From positions 1 to 64,000 of the forward strand of contig NZ_LGUI01000006.1 in the NCBI RefSeq assembly GCF_002891295.1: 64,000 bases of DNA, in the 5' to 3' direction. This DNA comes from Streptomyces eurocidicus (GTDB lineage Bacteria > Actinomycetota > Actinomycetes > Streptomycetales > Streptomycetaceae). Below the pieces are notes generated by a model. The model ran no database searches and was not told where the DNA came from. It was given only the letters and a program-made list of their open reading frames with translations. Below, one piece after another: positions 16,405-24,600 of this stretch (the first letter of the stretch is position 1; every line of letters starts with the position of its first letter). A program made the position numbers and the translations under genes.

Positions 16405-17781
16405 CTACCCGGCCCCGAAGAGCTGGGTCCAGTACGTACCGGCGGAACCCCCGGTGGCATAGCCGACGCCGAGGTGGGTGAAGTCCGGTTTGAGGATGTT
16501 CGCACGGTGTCCGGGGCTGTTCATCCAGCCCTGGACGACCTCGGCCGGGGTGCGCTGGCCGCAGGCGATGTTCTCGCCGATGCCCCGGTGCGCGGCCCCG
16601 GCGGCCGCGGCCCGGTCCCAGGGCTCGCACCCTTCCGGGGTGGTGTGGGAGTAGAAGCCCCGCCCGGCCATGTCGGCGCTGTGGCCCTGGGCGGCCGTGG
16701 TCAGCCCGGGGTCGGCGGCCAGCGGGCGGAGGCCGGCCGCCCGCCGCTCGGCGACGGTGAGCGCGAGCACCTCCGCCGTCACCCGCGCCAGACCGGCCCG
16801 GGAGAACGGCTCCGCCCACACCACCGTCCAGTACGCCTCCCCCGACCCGGCGTGGACGGCGTGGCCGACGCCGACGTGCGCGAACGCCGGGTCGCGGACG
16901 GGGGCGCCGCGCTCCGTGTCGCGCAGGCAGTAGTCCATGAACCCGGCGGGCGTACGGGGGCCGGACACCAGGTGTTCGGCGAGGGTGAGATAGGCGTACC
17001 CGCCGGCGGTGATCCGCTGGAACAGTGAGGTCCCGGCCGCGCTCTCCACGCCCAGGCGCCCGTGCGCGGCCATGTCCGCCGCGTGGGCCCGGGCGGCCGC
17101 CGACAGCCGCGCGTCGGCCGTGACGGAGCGGGCGCCGGCCCGGGCCCGCTCCGCGGCGACCAGTGCGAGGAGCCCGGCCTCCTCGGGCGTGCCGGGCGGG
17201 TGGGGCGTGGCACCGTGAGGCGTGCCGCGGTCCCGCGCGGCGTCGCCGTACGCCCCGCCGTGGCCGGCTCCTCCCCCTTCTTCCCCGGCTTCCTCCACGA
17301 CTTCTTCCGCGACCTCGATGCCGAAGTCGCGGGCCACTCCGGCCAGTCCCTCCGCGTAGCCCTGTCCCAGGGCCCGGAGCTTCCATCCGGTCCCCCGGCG
17401 GTACAGCTCGGCGAGCAGCAGGACGGTCTCCCGCGTCGGGCGCGGCGGGGTGAACCGGGCCAGCACCCCGCCCCCGGGCCCGGTGACCGTCATCACGGGG
17501 GTGGGCAGCGCCGCGAGCGGTGTGCCGGGGTCGGCGGGGCTGACGACGACGGTCACCTTCGCGGCGCCCCGGCGCAGCCGCGCGGGGTCCACGGTGACGG
17601 TGTCCTGACGCAGCCGGGTGCCGGGGGCCGTCGGCTGGTTATAGAAGACGAAGTCGCCGTCACCGGCGGTCCGGCCCTCCTCGCCGGTGATGAGCACCGA
17701 CAGGTCGAACGGTCCGGGCACCCGTATGGAGAGCGCGCCGTCCGGCATCGCCCGGTTCCCGCCGGCCGTCAGGTCGCTCAT
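16405..17781 (-). CDS. TerD-like / double CAP-domain fusion protein
   Basis: A 458-residue protein with three domains. Residues ~15-160 resemble a TerD/stress-type beta sandwich (SVLITGEEGRTAGDGDFVFYNQP and ETVLLLAELYRRGTGWKLRALGQGY). A Gly/Glu/His-rich linker follows. Two CAP (SCP/PR1-like) domains then occupy ~205-330 and ~335-458. The second has the recognisable CAP motifs GHSADMAGRGFYSHTTPEG, RGIGENIACG and NSPGHRANILKPDFTHLGVGYA, with the His/Glu site. The first keeps AHAADMAAHGRLG and HVGVGHAV but looks degenerate. No signal peptide is visible, which is odd for CAP domains and consistent with the cytosolic TerD part. Role unknown, perhaps stress or tellurite-operon-like. Confidence 0.82.
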   Translation of the reverse strand: MSDLTAGGNRAMPDGALSIRVPGPFDLSVLITGEEGRTAGDGDFVFYNQPTAPGTRLRQDTVTVDPARLRRGAAKVTVVVSPADPGTPLAALPTPVMTVTGPGGGVLARFTPPRPTRETVLLLAELYRRGTGWKLRALGQGYAEGLAGVARDFGIEVAEEVVEEAGEEGGGAGHGGAYGDAARDRGTPHGATPHPPGTPEEAGLLALVAAERARAGARSVTADARLSAAARAHAADMAAHGRLGVESAAGTSLFQRITAGGYAYLTLAEHLVSGPRTPAGFMDYCLRDTERGAPVRDPAFAHVGVGHAVHAGSGEAYWTVVWAEPFSRAGLARVTAEVLALTVAERRAAGLRPLAADPGLTTAAQGHSADMAGRGFYSHTTPEGCEPWDRAAAAGAAHRGIGENIACGQRTPAEVVQGWMNSPGHRANILKPDFTHLGVGYATGGSAGTYWTQLFGAG

Positions 17782-17997
17782 CGCCGCTCCGCCCGTCGTC
17801 GCTCCGCCGTGCTTCCCGTGGAGGCCGTACTTCCCGGGAGTCCGTACTTCCTGGGAGAACGGGCGGCGCCACGGGACGGTTCCAGGAGCCCGGGGTGTAC
17901 GGGGCGGCCGGCGGGACGCTTTGTAGGAATCGAACAGGTGTGGCAGGGTCAGCGCTGGCGTCGGCGCCCGCTGTGGCCGCGGCCGGAAAAGGCGAGG

Positions 17998-19257
17998 ATG
18001 AGGCCCGTGCATGATCTCCTGAACCCCGCCGACCCCGGCTTCGCCCGCGACCCGTACCCGTACTACGCGCGGCTGCGCGCCGAGGGCCGCCCCGCGGCAC
18101 GGGTGGCGCTGGCCAACGGTACCCACGCCTGGCTGGTCACGGGCTACCGGCAGGCCCGGGAGGTCCTCGCGGACGCGCGGTTCTCGAATGTGCCGCCGAG
18201 CGGCGCGGGCCGCCCCCGGCCCGACTCGCCGGCGCAGCGGGCCCGCGCGTGCCTGGCCCGGCACATGCTCAACTCGGACGCCCCCGACCACTCCCGGCTG
18301 CGGCGGTTCACCACCGCGGCGTTCACCCCGCGCCGGGTCGACGCGCTGCGCTCCCGGATCGAGGAGCTGACGGACAAGCTGGTCGCGGAGGTCGCCGGGG
18401 AGCTGGCGGCGGGCGGGACCGCGGACCTGGTGGACTCCTTCGCGTTCCCGCTGCCGGTGCTGGTCATCGGCGAGGTGCTGGGGGTGCCGGAGGCCGACCG
18501 CGCGGACCTGCGGGCCTGGACCTACCGGGTCGGGTCGCCCGCCGACGCGCTGGCGGCGGGCGAGGCCGACGAGGCGTGGGTGCGCCTGCACGCCTACTTC
18601 ACCGAGCTGATCGCGCGGAAGCGGCGGGAGCCGGGCGAGGACCTCTTCAGCACGCTGGTCCGGGACACGGACGAGGGCGGGCTGGACGACGGGGAACTGC
18701 TCGCCATGGCGTTCCTGCTGCTGTTCGCCGGCTACGAGACGACCATGAACCTGCTGGCCTCGGCGTCGCTGCTGCTGCTCACCCACCCCGGCGAACTCGC
18801 CGCGGCGCACCACGGCGGCCCGGAGCGGTGGGCCGCCGTGGTGGAGGAGACGCTGCGGCACGCGAGCCCGCTGGAGGGCACGACGTGGCGGCGCGCGGCG
18901 ACGGAGGTGGACCTGGGCGGGGGCACGGTGATACCGGCCGGTGCCTCGGTCCTGGTGGTGCTGGCCTCCGCCAACCGCGATCCGGAGCGGTTCGCTTCGC
19001 CGGACGCGTTCCTTCCCGGCCGGTATCTGGACGCGGGGGACGGCGCGGGCGAGCGGGCCGCGGCGCACTTGGCGTTCGGGCACGGGCCGCACTTCTGCCT
19101 GGGGTCGCGGCTGGCCCGGCTGGAGGGGGCGGTGGCGCTGCCCCGGCTGTTCTCGGCGTTGCGGGGGCTTGAGCTGGCGGCGGATCCTTCCGGGTTGCCG
19201 TATCGGCCGGGGTTGCTGGTGCGGGGGCCTCGGCGGGTTCCGGTGCGGGTGCCGTAG
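17998..19257 (+). CDS. Cytochrome P450
   Basis: A 419-residue soluble bacterial P450. I helix LLFAGYETTMNL (Tyr where His is common), ExxR in VVEETLRHASP, and heme-binding loop FGHGPHFCLGSRLA with the thiolate Cys at residue 367. Substrate would be hydroxylated or epoxidised using an external ferredoxin/reductase pair; none is encoded nearby. The ATG at 17998 follows AAAAGGCGAGG. It points toward the end of the biosynthetic operon (convergent, 150 bp from the SbnB-like gene), so it may be a tailoring enzyme of that cluster or an unrelated border gene. Confidence 0.92.
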   Translation: MRPVHDLLNPADPGFARDPYPYYARLRAEGRPAARVALANGTHAWLVTGYRQAREVLADARFSNVPPSGAGRPRPDSPAQRARACLARHMLNSDAPDHSRLRRFTTAAFTPRRVDALRSRIEELTDKLVAEVAGELAAGGTADLVDSFAFPLPVLVIGEVLGVPEADRADLRAWTYRVGSPADALAAGEADEAWVRLHAYFTELIARKRREPGEDLFSTLVRDTDEGGLDDGELLAMAFLLLFAGYETTMNLLASASLLLLTHPGELAAAHHGGPERWAAVVEETLRHASPLEGTTWRRAATEVDLGGGTVIPAGASVLVVLASANRDPERFASPDAFLPGRYLDAGDGAGERAAAHLAFGHGPHFCLGSRLARLEGAVALPRLFSALRGLELAADPSGLPYRPGLLVRGPRRVPVRVP

Positions 19258-19258
19258 C

Positions 19259-19288
19259 GGGGCGGAGGATTTTTCCCCACCCCGCCCC
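19259..19288 (+). terminator. Hairpin downstream of P450
   Basis: GGGGCGG (19259-19265) pairs with CCGCCCC (19282-19288) around a loop containing ATTTTT, two bases after the P450 stop codon. Placed as expected for the end of the rightward transcript. Confidence 0.5.
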
Positions 19289-19380
19289 TTCCCGTAACCG
19301 GGGCCGGCGCCCCAGACCCCGTTCCGCGCTCCGCGCGGTGTCCTCAAACTCCCCCAGCTACCGCTGGGAGGTGCCCCCAG

Positions 19381-19400
19381 ACGGGCTGAAATCAGCCCGT
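19381..19400. terminator. Palindromic hairpin at end of biosynthetic operon
   Basis: A compact palindrome: arms ACGGGCTGA and TCAGCCCGT, with two central A residues, 9 bases downstream of the stop of the SbnB-like gene. It is preceded by the CTCCCCCAGC...GCTGGGAGG element common in Streptomyces intergenic DNA (about 19349-19369). Together they probably stop both the ~35-kb leftward operon and the rightward P450 transcript. Confidence 0.6.
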
Positions 19401-19408
19401 CCGCACCG

Positions 19409-20395
19409 TCACGCCTCCGGCAGGAAGTCCGTCAGGCGGATCGCCGTGCCGGCCTTCTCCGCCTCTCCTCGGACCAGGTCGGCCAGGGCCAGGTCCAGGA
19501 TGCCCAGGCCGAACGGGGAGAAGACCGTGACCTTGCGCGGGTCGCGGGGGTGGGGGCGGCCCGTGGCGAGGGTGTCGCCCAGGGCGGCCGTGATGAAGTC
19601 GCGGTTGCCGGCGCGCTGTTCCGCGAGGTGGAGGGAGGTCGAGGCGCGGCAGACGTGGTCGGCGTCGTCGACGACGTTGACGCTGCCGAGGATCGCCTCG
19701 GGGGTGAGGTCGCGCAGCGAGAGGTGCAGGACCAGCGTGCCCGGCCGGCAGTGGTCGAGGCCGGTGTGCGGCGTGGACGCGGTCGTGGCGACGGAGACGA
19801 GGCGGTGGGCCGCGAGGGCGTCGTCGGCCGAGTCTGCGTACTCCACGGTCAGGCCGCCGGCGTGGGCCTCGGCGAACGCCTCCGCCCGGGCGCGGTCGAG
19901 GTCGAAGAGGCGCACGGTGCGGAGTTCGGGGGCGACGACCCGCAGGAAGCGCAGGACCTCGGCGTTGATGACCCCGCAGCCGATGAGGGAGGCTCCGGTG
20001 TCCGGGGTCTCACCGGGCATCGTCCGGGCGGCCAGCGCGGCGCTCGCCGCGGTGCGGCGCGCGGAGATGATGGAGCCCTCGATCAGCGCCTCGGGCTGTC
20101 CGGTGGTCAGGGAGTTGAGGATGATCGCGGCGGAGGCGCGCTGGAGGCCGGACGCCACATTGCCGGGGAAGGAGGAGATCCACTTCATCCCGGCGACCTG
20201 GGCGCCGCCGCCCAGGTAGGCGGGGAGGCCGATGATCCGGTTGGTGTCGTCGGCCGGGAAGCGGAGGAAGACGGAGTGGGGCACGGCGGTGTCGCCGACG
20301 GCGTGTGCCACGTAGGCGTCGCGGACCGCGTCGAGCACCTCGTGCTCCTTGCCGTCCAGGGTGCGGCGGACGGTGTGGTTGCCTATGACGAGCAT
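19409..20395 (-). CDS. sbnB: SbnB-like N-(2-amino-2-carboxyethyl)-L-glutamate dehydrogenase
   Basis: A 328-residue enzyme of the ornithine cyclodeaminase / mu-crystallin family. Motifs: GLPAYLGG, AGMKWISSFPGN, ISARRTAASAALAARTM, the Rossmann loop SLIGCGVINAEVL, and SLRDLTPEAI. In staphyloferrin B biosynthesis the SbnB enzyme oxidatively cleaves ACEGA with NAD+ to give L-2,3-diaminopropionate and 2-oxoglutarate. The adjacent, overlapping SbnA-like gene makes ACEGA, which strongly supports this function over ornithine cyclodeamination. It starts 13 bases inside the SbnA-like gene with a GGAGAAG site, so it is translationally coupled, and it is the last gene of the operon. The product would feed the NRPS. 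Confidence 0.9.
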   Translation of the reverse strand: MLVIGNHTVRRTLDGKEHEVLDAVRDAYVAHAVGDTAVPHSVFLRFPADDTNRIIGLPAYLGGGAQVAGMKWISSFPGNVASGLQRASAAIILNSLTTGQPEALIEGSIISARRTAASAALAARTMPGETPDTGASLIGCGVINAEVLRFLRVVAPELRTVRLFDLDRARAEAFAEAHAGGLTVEYADSADDALAAHRLVSVATTASTPHTGLDHCRPGTLVLHLSLRDLTPEAILGSVNVVDDADHVCRASTSLHLAEQRAGNRDFITAALGDTLATGRPHPRDPRKVTVFSPFGLGILDLALADLVRGEAEKAGTAIRLTDFLPEA

Positions 20396-21420
20396 GAGAT
20401 CTTCTCCATTGTCGGGATCGCCGGGAGGTCAGCCGCGAGGTCGTGCGGCCGGGGGATCCGGCCGAAGTTCTCCGCGACCCAGGCGTCGTTGTAGATGGTG
20501 CTGAGGTAGCGCTCGCCGCGGTCGGGCAGGATGATCGCGCAGGTGGATCCGTCCGGGATGACGTGGCGCAGGCTGTCGAGGGCGCTGACGACCGCGCCGG
20601 ACGAGCCGCCGGCGAGGATCGCCTCGGTCGCGGCCAGCCGGCGGCAGCCGATGACGCAGTCGAGGTCGCCGACGTGGACGACGGAGTCGGCCAGGTCCGG
20701 TGTGTGCAGCGGGGGCCGGGTCGCGGCCCCGTGCCCGGGCAGCAGCCGGGGCACCGAGGGCGGGCTGGGGTCGAAGATGGCGCTGCCCAGCGCGTCCACG
20801 GCCACGATCTTCACGGGGAGCCGGTGCGCGCGGATGTAGTCCGCGCAGCCGCGAAGGGTGCCGCAGGAGCTCGCCGAGCAGATCAGGTAGTCCAGGCCCG
20901 CGGGCAGCGCCTCGTCGATCTCCCGCATCGTGGTCCGGTGCGCGAGGGCGTTGAGGGTGTTGCCGTACTGGTTGGGCCAGTACGCGCCGGGGACGGTCAG
21001 GGTCAGCTCGCGCACCCGGGCCACCCGGGCGGGCAGGTAGTCGCCGCTCTCCCGGTCGGGCTCGGTCACCATCTCCACCTCGGCGCCGAGGGCGCGCATG
21101 ATGTCGATGTTCTGCTTGTTCGCCCTGGGGTCGACGACACAGATGAAGCGCAGGCCGTAGTACCGGCAGACCTGGGCCAGGCCGATGCCGAGGTTGCCCG
21201 AGCTGGACTCCACGACCACCGACTCGCCCGGCACGAGGTCGCCGCGCCGGATGCGGTCCCCCAGCATGCTCAGGGCGGGCCGGTCCTTGATGCTGCCCGC
21301 CGGGTTGAACCCTTCGAGCTTCGCGTACACGCGGATGGGGCTGTCCGGGAAGAGCCTGACGAGTTCGACCAGCGGCGTCGCGCCTATGGTCGACAGGATG
21401 CCGGGTTCCCCGGTCAGCAC
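20383..21420 (-). CDS. sbnA: SbnA-like N-(2-amino-2-carboxyethyl)-L-glutamate synthase
   Basis: A 345-residue PLP enzyme of the cysteine synthase / cystathionine beta-synthase family. The PLP lysine lies in NPAGSIKDRPALSML, the phosphate-loop-like ESSSGNLGIGLA motif follows, and a C-terminal GGSSGAVVSAL loop is present. SbnA-type enzymes use O-phosphoserine and L-glutamate to make ACEGA, the precursor of L-2,3-diaminopropionate. The alternative, ordinary O-acetylserine sulfhydrylase, is less likely because the SbnB partner overlaps it. The GTG start at 21420 lies 7 bases inside the MbtH gene. Part of the eight-gene operon. Confidence 0.92.
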   Translation of the reverse strand: MLTGEPGILSTIGATPLVELVRLFPDSPIRVYAKLEGFNPAGSIKDRPALSMLGDRIRRGDLVPGESVVVESSSGNLGIGLAQVCRYYGLRFICVVDPRANKQNIDIMRALGAEVEMVTEPDRESGDYLPARVARVRELTLTVPGAYWPNQYGNTLNALAHRTTMREIDEALPAGLDYLICSASSCGTLRGCADYIRAHRLPVKIVAVDALGSAIFDPSPPSVPRLLPGHGAATRPPLHTPDLADSVVHVGDLDCVIGCRRLAATEAILAGGSSGAVVSALDSLRHVIPDGSTCAIILPDRGERYLSTIYNDAWVAENFGRIPRPHDLAADLPAIPTMEKISCSS

Positions 21421-21626
21421 TGCGGGTCCGTCGAGTCGGCCAGGCTCTTGGGCCGCATGTCGGTCCAGTTCGCCTCGATGTGGTCCACGCAGGCCGCGTG
21501 GCCGTCCTCGCCGAACACGGCGGTCCAGCCGGCCGGGACCTCGGCGAAGGCGGGCCAGAGCGAGTGCTGGCCCTCCGCGTTGGTCAGGACGAGGAACTTC
21601 GCGTCGGCGTCGTCGAACGGGTTCAC
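21414..21626 (-). CDS. mbtH: MbtH-like protein
   Basis: A 70-residue MbtH-like chaperone that binds and activates NRPS adenylation domains. It has the family pattern: NPFDD, NAEGQHSLWPAFAEVPAGW, HIEANWTDMRPKSLAD. The GTG at 21626 overlaps the stop of the NRPS gene (GTGA), so it is made together with the enzyme it serves. It most likely supports A1 and/or A2 of the adjacent NRPS. Confidence 0.96.
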   Translation of the reverse strand: MNPFDDADAKFLVLTNAEGQHSLWPAFAEVPAGWTAVFGEDGHAACVDHIEANWTDMRPKSLADSTDPQC

Positions 21627-24600
21627 AGCTGGACTCCTTCGGGGGTCGCGGCGGTCAGGGGATGCGGAGCGGGCGCGGGGGCCGGGGCCATCCGGCCGAT
21701 GGGGAGTTCGGGGCGTTCCGCGGCGGCCCGCAGGACGTCGGTGAGCACCGCGCAGAAGCGTTCGACGGTCTCCCGGTCGAACAGCTCGTTGGCGTACTCC
21801 ACGTGTCCGCTCGCTCCGTCGCCGGGTGTCTCGGTCAGCAGGAGGGAGAAGTCGATGCGGGCCGCCACATGGTCCACGGGGAACAGCTCCGCCGTCAGGC
21901 CGGGCATCTCCATGGCGGATCCGGCGTAGTTCTGCAGGACGAGCATGGTCTGGAACAGCGGGTGGCGCCCCGGGTGCCGGGGCGGGTCGCAGGCGTCGAC
22001 CATGCCGGTGAAGGGGTACTCCTGGTGCTCGTAGGCGGCGAAGTCGGCGTCCCTGGCCCGGCGGAGGAGGTCCGTGAAGGCGGGGTCGCCCGAGGTGTCG
22101 AGCCGTAGCACCAGGTAGTTGGTGAAGAGGCCGACGAGGTCGTCGAGCCCCTCGTCCACCCGGCCCGCGATCGGGGTGCCGACGGGGATGTCGGTGCCGG
22201 CGCCGGTCAGGGTCAGGGCGGTGGCCAGGGCGGTGTGCAGCACCATGAACAGGGTGGTGTCCTGCCCGGCGGCCAGTTCCCGGAGGCCGCGGTGGACGTC
22301 CGGGGCGATCTCGAAGGGGACGGTCGCGCCCCGGTGGGTGGGCCGGTCCGGCCGCGGCCGGTCCAGGGGCAGGGTCGCCTCCACCGGCAGGTCCGCCAGG
22401 GCCCGGCTCCAGAAGGCGTGCCCGCGCACGGCGAGGCTCTCCGGGTCGGCTCCGTCGCCCAGCAGGTCCCGCAGCCAGAGGGTGTAGTCGGGGTACTGGA
22501 GGGCGAGCGGTTCCCAGCCGGGCCCGGTGCCCGTGCGCCGGGCGGCGTACGCGGTGGCGAGGTCGCCGAGGAGCACGCCGACGGACCAGCCGTCACCGGC
22601 GATGTGGTGCCACACCAGCACCAGGACGTGCTCGTCCTCGGTGACCTCGAACAGCTCGGCCCGGAAGGGCGGTTCCGTCCGCAGGTCGAACTCGTGGTGG
22701 GCGGCGTCGCGGACCCGGTCGGCGAGGTCGGCCTCGGCGACGGTGACGACGGGCAGGGTGACCCGGGCGTCCTCGGGCGCCAGGACCCGCTGGTACCGGT
22801 CGCCGTCGGGGCCGGGGAAGAGCGTCCGCAGCGCTTCGTGCCGGTCGACGACGTCCGTCAGCGCCGCTTCCAGCGCCGCCCGGTCCGTGGCGCCGGTGAG
22901 CCGGAGGGCGACGGGCATGTTCTTCAGGGCGCTGGAGGCCGCCCCGTTGCCCAGCCCGATCCGGAAGGTGCGGTCCTGGGCCGGGGAGAGCGGGACGCGC
23001 TCGGGGCGGTCGTACGGGGCCGGCGCGGGGCGGCCCGCGTCCGGGCGCCGTTCGGCGACCAGCCCGGCCAGCTCGGCCGCGGTGGGCGCGCCGAACAGGT
23101 CGCGGATGCCCAGCTCGGCGCCCAGCGCCGACCTGATCCGGCTGACCAGCCGGGTCGCCAGCAGCGAGTGGCCGCCGAGGTCGAAGAAGTTGTCGTCGGC
23201 GCTCACGGAGGGCAGGCCGAGGACGTCGGCGAACGCGCCGCAGAGGAGTTCCTCGACGGGGGTGCGCGCGGCGCGCCCGGCGGACGCGCCGGCCGGGCCG
23301 GGCGCGGGCAGGGCCCGGCGGTCCAGCTTGCCGTTCACCGTCATGGGCAGCTCGTCGAGGGTGACGTAGGCGGACGGGACCATGAACGCCGGCAGGACCT
23401 CGGCGAGATGCCGCTTCAGGGCGGGTGCGGCGGAGGTGCCCGGGTCCCGGCGGGCGCGGGCGCCCAGCGGCGTGCTGACGTGCGCGGCGGGGTCGGGATC
23501 GGCCTCCGGATGGGTGCGGGCGGCCACCGGCCTGGTGGTGCCGGCGGGCAGGAAGGCGATGTCGAAGGTGTCGTGGCGGGCGGGCGACCAGGTGGCGACG
23601 GGGCGCAGGCCGAGTGCCTCGCCGAGCCGGCAGAGCGCCTCCGGGTCCGCTCCCGGGCCCTGGACGGGTGTCGCGGGCACGTCGCCGGGGCGGCCGAGTC
23701 CGGCCAGGGCGGAGAACTCGGCCAGCAGGCGGCCGTTGGGCACGCCGGTGATCCGCAGTCCGGTGCCGCCGGTGGCCAGCCGGGCCGCGAGGGCGGCGAC
23801 GCCGTCGGCCCCCGCGCCGCCGGTGGCGAGCCGCTCCCAGGGGAGCTCCTCCAGGCCGTCGGCCGGCAGGGGCGCGTCGGCGTCCGTGCCGGACGCCTTG
23901 CGGAGCACCGCCTCGTAGCGGTGCCGGGTCAGCTCGTTGTGGTGCAGGCCGCGCTTGAGACGGATGTCGACTCCGGTGACCCGGTCGTCGCCGGCGGCCA
24001 GGGCGGTGAAGTACTCCGGGGCGACCAGGAGTTCGGACTCGGCGTCGATCGCGTGGTCGAGCGCGTCCGCCGCGTCGGTCCCGTCCTGCCCGGGGGCGTC
24101 GGCGGCCGGCCGGTGGCCCGCCACGCCCGCCTGGAGGGCGCGCCGCGTCCGCAGGTTGCGGACGTCGCCGACGTACACGGCGCCGCCCGGTGCGAGCAGG
24201 CCGAGGCACTTGCCGAGGACCTCGGACAGATAGCCGGCGTCGGGGAAGTACTGCGCCACGGAGTTGATCACGACGGTGTCGAAGAAGCCGGCCGGGAGTC
24301 CGTCGACGTCGTCGGCGGGCCGGCAGCGCAGCTCGACCTTCCCGGCGAGCCGCGGGTCGGCGGCGACGTGGGCGGTGAGCCTCGCCACCGCGGCCGGGGA
24401 GAAGTCGGTGCCCCAGTAGGTCTCGCAGTGTCCGGCCAGCCGGGACAGCAGCAGGCCGGCGCCGACGCCGATCTCCAGCACGCGGCGCGGCCGCAGCTCG
24501 GCGATCCGGGCGACCGTCGCGTCCCGCCACTCCCGCATCTGCTCCAGCGGGATCGGCTCACCGTCGTAGGTGCTGTCCCAGCCGCGGAAGTCCTCGCCCC

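Noticed and set aside
20383..21420. Ordinary cysteine synthase reading of the PLP enzyme
   Set aside because: The overlapping SbnB-like gene and the NRPS context make ACEGA synthase much more likely than cysteine synthesis, although the fold is the same.
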